Assembly: GCA_021234155.1 (NCBI GenBank)
Contig: JAJEKV010000036.1
Location: 12,041,426-12,105,425 of the forward strand
Source: Isoetes taiwanensis
Taxonomy: Eukaryota; Streptophyta; Lycopodiopsida; Isoetales; Isoetaceae
Reading direction: 5' to 3'
Length of the DNA: 64,000 bases
Shown here one piece after another: positions 11,182-21,093 of this stretch. The first letter of the stretch is position 1; every line of letters begins with the position of its first letter. The position numbers were made by a program, and so were the translations under genes. The notes beneath the pieces were generated by a model. That model saw nothing but the letters and a program-made list of their open reading frames with translations. It was not told where the DNA came from and did no database searches.

Positions 11182-11925
11182 CTGTGATTCCTCCAGATAG
11201 TGGGCAGCATGTTCTTCTCTTACATTTCTCTCCAATCTTCTAGTTCGAACATCCTTTGTGTTAGGAGACACTCTGGTGTTCTCAATCCAAAATTTTTGAA
11301 TCTTTTCTATATGTTCATCTGAAATTGCATCGAATCTTTTAGCCCTCTTGTAAGAAACCCATTTCCCACCATTGTAATCGATCTCTTCCCTCTTTTTCTT
11401 TGACTTTTGCAGGTTTCTTGGGTGAACACCTAATACCTTTCCAAGATCTCACTGGCTGATTTTGTCACTTGTTTCAGAATCTGCACGGCGTGGTACAGAC
11501 ATTGCAAGGCAGCTATTCTTGGCTGCTAGGCAGTCATTGCTGGTAGAGAGTTTGACAGTCTGCATGGAGTCCCAGAGGCTCCTTATAACGATGCTCTTGG
11601 CTTCCAAATCCTTTAATTCTTCACCTATGAATTTTTCCAATGTTTTATCCCTCAAAAACTCGAGTAAAATTTCTTTCTTCGTGCTATCCTCCATTCTTTT
11701 GGTCTTTTTATGGAAAGACGTTAGCAAATTAAGGACAATACGGCGTTTACTGCTTGCACTTCTTGATGAACCGGATCCAACTGCCAATTCTGCAAGCTCC
11801 AATTTTTCTTCTCTTCTTCTTTTCCTCTGGCGTCTTTTCTTCAACATTTCTTGTTCCTTGGTTCTTCTTCGTTTTCTCCTGTCTGAAATGCCGGTTTGTG
11901 GACAGATTACCTCATTGACATCCAT
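11182..11925 (-). pseudogene. unknown basic protein exon with premature TGA, transposon-like
   Basis: Starts at ATG 11925 (MDVNEV). It has a Lys/Arg-rich stretch, probably nuclear-targeting (KRRRTKEQEMLKKRRQRKRR), then a helical Lys/Glu region (KEILLEFLRDKTLEKFIGEEL). The frame meets TGA at 11449-11451 but stays open in the same phase for about 90 more codons (DLGKVLGVHPRNLQKSKKKR, FWIENTRVSPNTKDVRTRR, EEHAAHYLEESQ) to a GT donor at 11181/11180. The TGA probably replaces Trp. The spacing of the Asn-Thr-Arg-Val-Ser-Pro...Lys-Asp motif resembles uncharacterised transposon-associated proteins, but this is from memory and weak. The frame also extends upstream to 12201 without a convincing start. 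Confidence 0.4.
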
Positions 11926-12298
11926 ATCCACAATGGATTGGAGCTTGCAGCAGGGAGGGAGCCAAAGAACTGGAACAGGAAGGGGCCAAAGAATAGGAAT
12001 TTGAATTTGAATTTTAGCTTTTGAAATTAGAATTTCCCCCACAAATCGGGACTCTATTCTTAAATAACGGCAGCTGAGCGGTGCCATAATTATACTTTCA
12101 TACCACAAAAGTGGTGGATGCAACGCCACATTTTGGGGGGACAGGGGGGACAGCCGAATTGGAACACCACAGCGTGCTTTTACCCAGTAGAGCGACAGCA
12201 TTCAGAAGTTTGTGGCAGGGTTTTAAACTATCTGATGATGTGAGTCTACACGGAAAGCAGGCTTGAAGAGATTCCACCGAGTCAGGAAGGCATCTCCA

Positions 12299-12469
12299 TT
12301 GTTCTAGATTTTTGTTGCATTACCGAATACATCATCATCATGGAGGATACTATTTAGTGTTTGGTCAGTTGCAATGTTCTTTTGGTCGGTTGCAATGTTC
12401 TACATTTTTGTTGCATTATAGAATACACCATCGTCGTGGAGGATAGTATTTAGTGTTTGGTCGGTTGCA
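12299..12469. repeat. imperfect tandem duplication, about 74-bp units
   Basis: Units 12299-12372 and 12396-12469 share TGTTCTA(G/C)ATTTTTGTTGC and TATTTAGTGTTTGGTC, with scattered substitutions and a short linker. Noncoding. The surrounding 12230-12650 has no supportable gene. Confidence 0.75.
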
Positions 12470-12654
12470 TGAAGATATCACCCAATGAACATCACGTGAA
12501 GTCCAAGACATCCACGAACGAGCTATATACTCTAAACGAGGTACACCCACAGACTACCTCGGTCGTCATGTCGATCAATGGTCCAGACTGTATGTTGGGG
12601 CCTCTCATTTTTATTATGGTCATTTATGATTGGGGCTGCCTATGTTTTTGAAAT

Positions 12655-12780
12655 ATGAAATATGGAAAGATTTAGAATATGAAATACGAGGACTCAAACC
12701 TCTACCAAAATAGTTGAATGTCCTAATTAGAATGCTTTGACTAACACAACCAGCGAGCTAACGTGAATATGCTTTTCTAT
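12655..12780 (-). repeat. tRNA-derived SINE head or tRNA relic
   Basis: On the minus strand an A-box-like TTAGCTCGCTGG (12761-12750) is followed after about 50 nt by a B-box-like GGTTTGAGTCC (12700-12690), close to the canonical GGTTCGANTCC. This is RNA polymerase III promoter architecture without a foldable intact tRNA. A tail into AT-rich sequence fits a SINE head. Confidence 0.45.
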
Positions 12781-13415
12781 CAAGTCTACACTTTTTTCTA
12801 TATCAACCTATTCAATTCTCTTAGGGGCATAGCCTATGGTTCCAAGAATGGTCATTTGTACATCCATATTAAATCCCTCTAAGACCCCCGGTTATTGTGC
12901 TACATAGTGTTCAGTCAATATGTATAATGAACTTTATAGTTTTGAATTATTTTGTGTATACAACTAAGAATATAGAATCCAACACTGTAAAAATATATGC
13001 TGTAAAAAATATTGTGAAACCGAATTCGTATGGTATTACGATATGTTGTTATTTGTAATGCCCATCCAAGCATACATTGGCAAGTTTTGTGATGGACTGA
13101 ACCAAGATGGGGGGCAGTCCCAAGATGTTATTGCACCAACCAAATAGGTGAGCTCTTTGCCAGTTGATATGCCCTTTATTCTTCTCACAAATGTGCTTTT
13201 GCTGCATTTGATTGATTTGGTGAAATCGTGAAATACACATTGGCAAGATATATTAACCTGCTAAAAAGAACGTAATGAGACTAAGATAATATGGCAAGAA
13301 ACCACTATGACGTAAATTCTTCTAATGAGCAGATTAGTGGACTCTTGATGTGCCAACATAGGCCATCCTATGTTTTGAGCTTTTATAACTGGTCTTATGT
13401 GATGTTACAATGCAG
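12781..13415. other. AT-rich intergenic or intronic sequence
   Basis: No coding potential beyond short chance frames and no repeat noticed. It may be the intron upstream of the exon at 13416. Confidence 0.5.
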
Positions 13416-14014
13416 GTCAAGAATGCTCGGCTAGAGCTTGACGATTTTAGATCACAATCTAATATAAGGGATAATTCTTTGCACAAATTGGAATATGAGC
13501 TGAAGTTGAAATCATGTATTGTTGTTTTTTATCATTAATGACTTCCCTGGCCACATGTCTCATCTTATTGCTCAATGTGATACATGCATTTTTTAGGCTC
13601 ATCATAATAGACCAGGATTATTGATTAAGTCTTGCTCCCCAACAACATTGTTTTAAAGGTTTGTCGTTTAATACAGATGAAGAAGCATATATGGCAAGAA
13701 CCGTTGTTTTTGGCATAACTGAAACTATCCAACCAAAGTGTTTTTATAGGGAGGCAATGAGTAGCAGCCCTGAAGATAAAATGTATGAAAGTATGAACCA
13801 TGTGATGGGGCACAACAGCCATGAAGATAAGCTATATGGCACTCCAAAGCATCTGAGCTTTGTAGAGAGTCCTACACAAAATAAGAACCAACATAACATT
13901 ATGGAGCTTCCAGTGAGCCCCAGAAAAGAAATAGAGATTGATAGTATTGAAGCACCTGACCCTTCAATGTTATGCATGTGTAACGGAAATGACATTCACG
14001 CAGAGATTCAGTAA
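13416..14014 (+). CDS. putative 3'-terminal exons of a host gene, unknown product
   Basis: Two exons with matching phase. Exon 13416-13515 follows an ATGCAG acceptor and encodes a short heptad-like helix (LDDFRSQSNIRDNSLHKLEY). The donor is GTATTG. Exon 13659-14014 follows TTTTAAAG, completes a split Cys codon and runs SFNTDEEAYMARTVVFG to a stop at 14012-14014 through a Ser/Pro/Glu-rich tail (VSPRKEIEIDSIEAPDPS). Family not recognised. The coiled-coil-like first exon and polar C-terminus suggest a structural protein. Earlier exons are not identified; upstream TE insertions may have disrupted the gene. Confidence 0.45.
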
Positions 14015-14529
14015 CTATTGGCATGCATCATGAGTCGCATCTTAGTTCAAGCCCATGTCCCCATATTGTAAGTTTTGTGTCATAAATTGTCGGCCTTTTT
14101 TCTATCAACAGCCGAGTCATTTTGGTCATGAACTTTATGGGGGGTATGCATTGGACCTCTTTCTCCTCTATGTTAGAGCTTTTCTTTCTTTCAATTCTTC
14201 AATGGTATCTAGCTACTCTACAATGTGAAGAGTTTCCTTTTTTGTAAATTTGAAATATTTAATGGCAGACCTTGATTCAACATATTCCAATGCTGGAACC
14301 GTTATCTTGCCTGCATGGTGGAACTTGAGCTGGTTAGTTACTATATTTTGATGCTACACTAAACTCTAGTAAAATCTCAACTATCAAAGGAATGTTATAA
14401 CGAAACAATATTATTTGAAAATATTATGTAAAAAAATGCAACTACCTTTATTTCATTAGCAATATTTTTGGATAAATCAAGCTGGATGAAAGCTCTAGGA
14501 GAGCTGGAGGGAGAATAATCAGTGCAAAT

Positions 14530-14860
14530 CTAAGTACCAACGGAATTAAAAAGAAGCTTAAAGCATTCTTCATTCCAATATATAGGATTCAATCCCTGCA
14601 AAGTTGTAGAAGCCACACAAAAAATTTGCATGCTCTCTGAGTTTAATTTCGGGTCCCATTTCAGGAAAGCCAAATGATAAGATTCAAAGGTTAGGGAGCC
14701 AAGTTTGAGGAGGTAGTTAGCTGTTCTTTGGCTGCCACATTCTACCATTATGTAGGGGAAGTTTAGCCAGTACATAGCATTAATGAGAACACCCTTTTGA
14801 AGATTAAGGCAGAAGGACCATAGTTTATCCAGTTGAATGCCAGACTTGGTAACTTTTATA
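14530..14860 (-). pseudogene. second LINE ORF1 fragment (DUF4283-like)
   Basis: About 110 codons align by eye with the ORF1 at 5206-5718: YIMVECGSQRTANYLL against FFMVECGNNQTTSLLL, and LQGLNPIYWNE against LQGLNPMYWNE. It is truncated on both sides and ends where the ACGTC-rich repeat block begins. The longer open frame running into that block is a fusion artefact. Confidence 0.7.
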
Positions 14861-14865
14861 CACAA

Positions 14866-15275
14866 CAAGCGCGACGTCTGCGCGACGTCTGACGGCGTCA
14901 GCGCGGGGCGTCGCGGCAGCGTTGTTCTGAGGCGTCGCCGCCAGGCGTCGCATGCCACGTGACACGTGAAATATACACGTGGAATATACACGTGGAACAT
15001 CAACAAAATCCACGCGTCGCGTAAAAAGCCCGCGTGTATCGCCGCATGCAGCGTGACGCGTGGAATGAACCGTGGAATATACACGTGGAATATACACGTG
15101 GAATATACACGTGCGTAAAAGCCACGTGTATACGTCGCATGCGACGTGACACGTGGAATATACACGTGGAATATACACGTGGAATATACACGTGGAAAAT
15201 TCGAAAATCCGCGTATAGAAAAGCCACGTGGCAAAAAAAAGCCACGTGGATACGTCGCATGCGACGTGTAGGGGG
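14866..15275. repeat. ACGTC / ACACGTGG tandem repeat, subterminal-type
   Basis: Three to four units of about 90-120 bp. Each begins near CGTCGCATGCGACGTG (variants at about 14945, 15034, 15132, 15253), then repeats GGAATATACACGT two or three times, then AAAGCCACGTG. ACGTCGCATGCGACGT is a perfect 16-bp palindrome and CACGTG is itself palindromic. The first 80 bp are CG-dense ACGTC copies. Frames across it (IFHVYIPRVYSTC repeats) are artefacts. Confidence 0.85.
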
Positions 15276-15279
15276 AAAA

Positions 15280-15460
15280 AAATAAAAAAAAATAAAAAAT
15301 ATATTTATATAAAAAATATAAATATAAAAATATTTTTAAATAATCACAAAAGTGTTTTTATATTCATATTTTTAAATAGTCACAAAATTATTTTTATATT
15401 TATATTTTTAAATAATCACAAAATTGAATTGTATTTATATTTTTAAATAATCACAAAAGA
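15280..15460. repeat. AT-rich short tandem repeat
   Basis: About 45-bp units ending TTTTTAAATAATCACAAAA repeat roughly four times. Noncoding. Confidence 0.8.
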
Positions 15461-15525
15461 CTCGTTAAGAGGAGTATCCACCCTTTTAGCCTAGAGCTAA
15501 TCTCTCTCGGATTCGATTGGAGTAG

Positions 15526-15619
15526 TCATCCGAGTGCGTAGTTAGAGGGGCGCCTCGAATCGTCGTCGGCCCGATTGCGGTTGCGATTGGATGGCTCTCC
15601 AGCAATGTTTGCAGATCCC
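15526..15619 (-). pseudogene. distal part of a terminal exon split by the LTR element
   Basis: Across the ATCCC target duplication, minus-strand sequence 38877-38814 continues at 15614-15526 as one open frame. It begins EAVADMNEGLEHDMGL, passes GEPSNRNRNRADDDSRR and ends at TGA 15528-15526. A TTTTATAG acceptor precedes it at 38878. It is acidic then Arg/Asn-rich with no recognised domain. The clean frame over the repaired junction shows that the retrotransposon landed in an exon. Confidence 0.55.
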
Positions 15620-15935
15620 TGTTAGTCCTGTGCCTCCTGGTACAGGACTATTCATGCATACGACAGACCAGGTCAAGCTCAAGGATCCTCGGTCGACCCG
15701 CGGATCAGACCATCAAAGGCTCATGAAAACCAAGCGGCGCAGACCACGCGGTCAAAGCACGTGGCCGTCAACAAGAGGCGCCCGCTTCGGACAAGTGATG
15801 GCCCGTCACCACCAGCGTCGGCGTCGGTGTGAGTCTAGGCACTTCAAGAGGCACCGCCAACATTCCTGCAAATCAGGCCTCCTTCGAGTCGGCAGAGATC
15901 GGTCAGTGTCTATATTGGGCCCAAGGCCATTGTAC

Positions 15936-15944
15936 TATATATAT
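15936..15944 (+). promoter_or_regulatory. LTR TATA box
   Basis: TATATATAT downstream of GGCCATTGTAC in the 5' LTR, conserved at 38550-38558 in the 3' LTR. Position within the LTR fits the retroelement promoter. Confidence 0.5.
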
Positions 15945-16138
15945 GAGTAGAGCTAGCACATGAGTTTTTAGATGAGTTTTGAGTCTTGTCTCCTTTCATT
16001 TTTCTCTCTATTGCGAGAGCTCATGTATGTTCATCATTGATATCAAGGAAGCTTATCATTTTCCTCTCATTTGTTCTGTTTTCTTCTTCTTCTTCTCTTC
16101 TTGCAAATCCCGCGTGACATAGTCCCCCGGACTCTCCT

Positions 16139-16700
16139 CATTAGAGGTAATTTGAGATCTCATTTTGTCCCATTAAGGGATGCTTAAAAAGCCACATCAG
16201 CTTTTTAAACTGTCCAATAAGAGAAGAGCTCCAATGTATTTTATTCCAGTATTATGTGGCAGCAGTAATTAATGCAGTTCTAACTAACTTTTGCAGTATC
16301 ATCTTTCTACTATAACTTTTGATCAAAAACTCCGATTCGAACACTATTTGTGGCAATGGATTCGTCTCCTCAAGATCTTTCTAATGACAACCCATTGTTA
16401 TATCTTTTGGGATGTAAATATATAAGAAAAGAGCAAAAAACCATATTTTTTAAAGTTAACACATATGGCTTGTATTGAAATACATCATAACCATATATCA
16501 CTTGAAAGATCTTTTTTCATTGCATCTAATGCAACAAAGCATGCTTGACATTTTTTCATGAGTAGATCAAAAGTTATAGGGAAAAAAGCGGCGGACAATG
16601 AAGTTGTTAATCTTTGCATTAATTGCGGTTTGATGTAGAGTACTCATTCTATTGGAGGATTCTTATGGGGACAAAAGGAGATCTCAAATTACCTCTAATG
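16139..16700. mobile_element. MITE with about 33-bp terminal inverted repeats
   Basis: Left end begins CATTAGAGGTAATTTGAGAT. The right end is its reverse complement, and the match extends through TCTC(A/C)TTTTGTCCC. The 3' LTR lacks this block (CTCTCCTGTTAG uninterrupted), proving insertion after the LTR element arrived. The flanks TCCT/TCTG give no clean target duplication, so the superfamily is unassigned. No coding capacity inside. Confidence 0.85.
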
Positions 16701-17469
16701 TCTGTTAGATCCACGGGTCCTCCCGCAGTGTCTTCGAGGGAGTTCGAACCCGGACCCCAAACAGCATGCGCCCGGCTTGGGTGCGATTCCATCCTACTTT
16801 CTTACATGCGCCATGTAATCCGGTAATTTCACGCCCGGAAGAACTCCTTTCTCGAGGCGACCTCTTGGCTTGGAAGCCATCGGCGTCGGGGAAGCTGATT
16901 GCGACATGTATGGATACGCTTATGACATAGAGGGAGGCCATCTTGATCTAGGGGCTCGGTCGGCGCCACCCACCCCTCGTGTCTGTCTCGTCCCGGTTCC
17001 CGCCCCAAAGCGTGCAAACATTGCTCACAACCTCAGTCCCCTCATCACTATCAGAGCCTTATCGGGCTCAACCTTCTCAACCGTACTTTCATACACTGAA
17101 CATGCCTACATCCATCATTCTTGGGCCATGCGCCTCTTCCTTCACAACCATCATCTCCCGGGGTGGGCCGCGGCTATCCACCGCGTCTCCTTTTGCGCCT
17201 ACCGGGGAATATCCTTTCCCACGTTTCCCCTTTGCCCTTCCTATTTACAACCTTACGGATCTCAAAACCAATGCTCCGGCTACTTCAGTTTCTCAACCAC
17301 AGTCACCCCTTCGCCGGGGTCCTTGGGGCACCATGCCACATCCAACTCAACCTCAATATCCTCACTATCTTTTGTTCTGTCAGCCCGGCACTTTCACATC
17401 TACCTTTCGGGACTCGGCCCGACTTATCCCACCTTTGGCAACACGAAAGGCAAACCGTTAGACCAAAGT

Positions 17470-18140
17470 GTTGGGCCCACATGGAAGAATTTGAGGCTCT
17501 AGCTGTCCTAAATGGTCATGCGCAACCTCAACCTGAAATTCCACATCTTTTCCACCACCTTGCGTGGCTCTCCTCATCAATGGCTCATGTCCAACAAAAG
17601 CCATTGGAAACAAAACTGGTCGAAATGAGAACTGCTTTTACGTCTCATTATGGGACCACGGATGATGATCAACTTCATCTCAAGCAACTCAATGAACTTC
17701 AACAAGAGCCCACCGATGTCTGCGGGATTTTTTGGATCGACTTCACATTACGCTTTCGATAAGCTCAAGGAATACCCCACCTGAGGCGGATTTTTGGTGC
17801 GGTTTCTCCAAGGACTTCCTCCGGCTATTCGACTCATGGTGAATACTGCGTCCCAAGACTTTGGAGCAGGCTATCGACCTTTGTCAATCACTTTCGATCA
17901 ATGTTTCCTCGAGGCGTGGCTCTTCAAGAGCTCCGTTCATTCCACTGTCATGGTTCCACAAGCGGTTGTTCAGCCTCAACACGCTAATCCACAGTAGCGA
18001 TCAAATCACGGTGCCATATTTGCAAATACCAAGGCTATTTGGCAAATGAGTGCAACTCCACCAATGGCCCGCCTCATTGCAAGCGATGCAACATGTGCAA
18101 TCATGCCACGGAAGAGTGCACTTTCGCACTCATCCCACAC
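17470..18140 (+). pseudogene. gag: gag of the outer Ty3/gypsy element, broken
   Basis: Capsid segment has the typical plant pattern (MEEFEALAVLNGH, LETKLVEMRTAF, HLKQLNELQQEPTDV). After several shifts two adjacent knuckles follow: CHICKYQGYLANEC (His replaced by Tyr) and CKRCNMCNHATEEC (good CCHC). Sequence 16764-17470 may hold the gag N-terminus, but its Pro/Ser/Thr-rich frames are too shifted to settle a start. Confidence 0.7.
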
Positions 18141-19099
18141 CGTTCCGCAACAAAATGGTTTATCAAGTGCAAACCACACCTCGGCAACAATCGCACTTTA
18201 TCGGTGACCACCGCCCAGAGCAACCCACTCCAACTCTATCGATAGCGGGGGCAACCGGGGGATCAACCCGTCCTCCTTTTGATCCTTCTAAAGCTTTCGG
18301 TGTTATCCTTTGTCAGAATGGGGTCATACCACCGCGGCGTGTCCTCAACTTCCACAAGTTGAAGTGCGGCTTCACGGCTTCAAATCGGACCACCTCGGTC
18401 CGCCTCACGGCTTACCAACTACGGATTGCTAATGGCAAACAAGGCGAGAGACCAGTTCTTAGAAGCCACCAAAGCGCCTCGGCAATCCGCGCTATCAACC
18501 AGCTCCAACAAATCAACCTCAATTTGGATCAACAAGCACAAGAGGAAATTTTTCGGGCACTTAATCCTCGATCCGGTAGTCAAATTGGGTTGGTTTAGTT
18601 TCGCCCGGACCAAGGCATCCGTCCCTTGACCATTATTAGAATGGGCGCAGCTTTTGCCTTTGCGGTTGACACCATTCCTCATGCGGACGAAAAAAGGTAC
18701 ACTTTGCACCGACTTGGAGAAGCTCATGCCACATGTCATGCCAAAAGTTCGCCAAAGCATTTTGAACCTCATGCAAAAGCTGGCGAAGGCGCACATTGGC
18801 AAGCGTTCATGCCACCACGAGCTCAACAAAGACAAGATACCCCTTCCACATCTCAACCTCCACGGCTCTCGGGCGTATCCCAATATTGCTGCGAGGTTGA
18901 CTTACTCAAAAAGTTCTTTGCTTCCACGCCCGCGCTCTCCACCCGGTGGAACCAGTGAGATCCTTTTTCTCATGTGCCTCTAGAACTCCAAGAGGAGCTA
19001 GCCAAGATCAAAATTCCTTTAAGCTTGGCAACCATTTTTTGAAACTACGTCACGCTCTCAAGGACCGGTTACCACTCCCAAGCTGTTTTTAGTTGGGGC

Positions 19100-19400
19100 T
19101 GTGGCTACCTCTACACCCACGGTCCATGCCGCGGTGGGTAATCGACAAGTCAACCATGTACAAATAGATGGAGGTAAGCTTGATCAATCTCATCGCGGAT
19201 AAACTCCGCCAAACAAATGGGCATCACACAACTCTTTAAATTGCCCCATATGACATCAAGTTGGCTAATGGCCATATCACGCGACCTCAAAGGCGTCACA
19301 CCTCTTCTTCACATCAACATCGGTGATCTCCGCTTCCCCATGGAATTTGGAGTTTGGAAATTTGGCGAAGATCCGGTGACTATGAAATGTTGGTCGTGAG
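19100..19400 (+). pseudogene. retroviral-type aspartic protease region, broken
   Basis: VNHVQIDGG followed, after a shift, by NLIADKLRQTNG matches the active-site loop and flap-proximal part of Ty3 proteases, in which Asp-Gly-Gly replaces the usual Asp-Ser/Thr-Gly. Stops and shifts occur throughout. The stretch 18140-19100 between gag and here is gag C-terminal linker with no recognised domain. Confidence 0.5.
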
Positions 19401-20059
19401 ACCTTTTCTCCGCCGGGCAAAAGAGTATCCATTCTTTGGGCCACGGACGGTTAGTCATCGATGGTCATCTCAATGCCACCATGGACTTGCAAGCGGGCGG
19501 GGATCATTTACGTTGACAATGCGGAACCCTCTCTCTCGGACCACGGCATTCGAAGAAGCTCGAATATTTATCAAGTTCGGGGGCTCCACTGCGAGTGCGC
19601 CTCTGTCATCCTACCCGAATATCTTTGATCCTTGGGGAGAAATGACTCTTGATCGGGACCGGTGTGGCTGCTTTGCTTGACCCTACGGCTCCTTGCAATC
19701 GCATCCAGCAGCGTTGATCACTTTTCCGGATCTTTGAACCTCCCGCACTCTGTTGATGTACGTTGTCATGAAGCAACCTGCTGGATGAAACCGAGCAACC
19801 CCTCTTTTCACCACGCAAAGTGCCACGCATCCGGTTATGCTCCAACCTCCTGCACACATTGTCGGGATCTTGAAGTAATACCCCATATTTAGACTCGGAA
19901 GTCGAGATTGTGGGCGTCGGCAACAATCAACGTGTCGCATTCTTTGCAAATCTTAGGCTCCTTATCTTAGCGGGGCCGTCAAAGGTACATTCAAAAATTC
20001 AAACACATTTTCGCTGGAGTTACAAAGATCTTGAGGGGAATCAACAAAAGCTTGGGGGA

Positions 20060-20957
20060 ACTCACCATTCCTACCAAATCGATGCCGCGATCGGTGTAGC
20101 AGCGGCGATCCGGCTCAACCCTAATTACCGTGATGGCGTCAAGGCGGAAATTGACAAACTCCTTCTTGCGGGTTTGATCTATGAGGTCAAACATTCGAAT
20201 GGGTGAGCCCCATCGTCATTGCCCTTAAACACAATGGTAAGATCGGCGTGCGTGTGGACTATCGGAAACTCAATCGGGGCCCCGCGGGCGTGATCATTTC
20301 CCACTTCCCTTCACGGACCGGGGTTACGGAAGAGGTGGGTTGGACATGAGATGTACTCCTTCATGGATGGTTTTTTCGGCTACAATCGGATCTCAATCAA
20401 AGAATCGATCAACTCAAGACCACTTTCACCACCCGGGTAGGGGGCACTTTTGCCTACAAGGTGGTTCCCTTTGGATTATCAAACTCTCCATCAATGTTTC
20501 AACGCATCATGCTCTCGGTTTTTCATGATTTCATGAAGGAAAATCCCTTCTTGCAAATTTTTCAAGATGACTTCTCGCGCCTCTGGTTCCATGGCTGACC
20601 ATTTGGATAAATTGGAACTTCGTCTTCCGAAATGTGATGAGTCAGGCATTAGTCTCAATCACGAGAAATGCACCTTTTGCGTCACCTCGGCGGTGTTACG
20701 TTAGGCCATGTTGTCGAAAGAAGCGGTATCACCACGGATCCGCCAAAATCGGTTATGTGCTCAAGGCTCAAGCACCAGCCAATATCAAGGAGACGCGCTC
20801 TTTCACGGGTAAGGTCAATTATTACTCCACCTTCATACGGACTAGCGGCCATTGCGAGATCCCATTCATAAACTCACGGGTGGCGAATCTACGGGCTTGG
20901 AATTCCCGGCGGATCTTTGCTTTCAACGGTGAAGCTTTTGCTTTCCGAGGGCACCGG
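20060..20957 (+). pseudogene. pol: reverse transcriptase of the outer element, interrupted
   Basis: RT blocks in order: NYRDGVKAEIDKLLLAGLIY, VDYRKLNRG, MDGFFGYNRISI (first catalytic Asp), GTFAYKVVPFGLSNSPSMFQ, IFQDDFS (the Asp-Asp pair), then GHVVERSGITTD and ETRSFTGKVNYYSTFI leading into the RNase H junction (KLLLSEG). At that point the inner element is inserted. Several frameshifts and stops. Confidence 0.85.
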
Positions 20958-21082
20958 TGTGGCGCTCCCCCGCTAAACATACGGCGCCCGGCCGTACACT
21001 TGGCAGGAAATCCCCATCCCGGCCGACAACGCGCATGGGGATTTCTGCCAATCTGGCCAGATGTTTAGCAGGAGGAGCCTAA
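20958..21082. repeat. palindromic 5' end of the inner chromovirus
   Basis: TTGGCAGGAAATCCCCAT (about 21000-21017) and ATGGGGATTTCTGCCAA (about 21035-21051) are inverted copies. The outer CCCCGCTAAACAT and ATGTTTAGCAGGAGG also pair. The left arm is the reverse complement of the last about 75 bp of the element (32448-32523), and the right arm resembles that end in direct orientation. Confidence 0.7.
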
Positions 21083-21093
21083 TGGTATCGAGC
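21083..21093 (+). promoter_or_regulatory. primer-binding-site relic (initiator tRNA-Met type)
   Basis: TGGTATCGAGC is the common plant TGGTATCAGAGC with one CAG shortened to CG. It sits directly after the 5' terminal repeat, where minus-strand priming would begin. Confidence 0.6.

Larger units (their letters stand above)
15620..16763 (+). repeat. 5' LTR of the outer element, carrying a MITE
   Basis: Matches 38233-38813 over its length. The match is broken only by the 562-bp MITE at 16139-16700. Shared landmarks include GACTATTCATGCAT, TATTGGGCCCAAGG, TTGCGAGAGCTCATG and the TTCTTCTTCTTCTCTTC tract. Confidence 0.9.

Noticed and set aside
14530-15260. A 234-codon minus-strand frame joining LINE ORF1-like sequence to repeated IFHVYIPRVYSTC
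   Set aside because: Only 14530-14860 is LINE ORF1; the rest is the ACACGTGG tandem repeat read as protein.
16139-16700. Assigning the MITE to Stowaway (TA duplication) or PIF/Harbinger (TAA)
   Set aside because: The uninterrupted 3' LTR copy shows the inserted block includes the CAT/ATG ends, and the flanks do not give a clean TA or TWA duplication.
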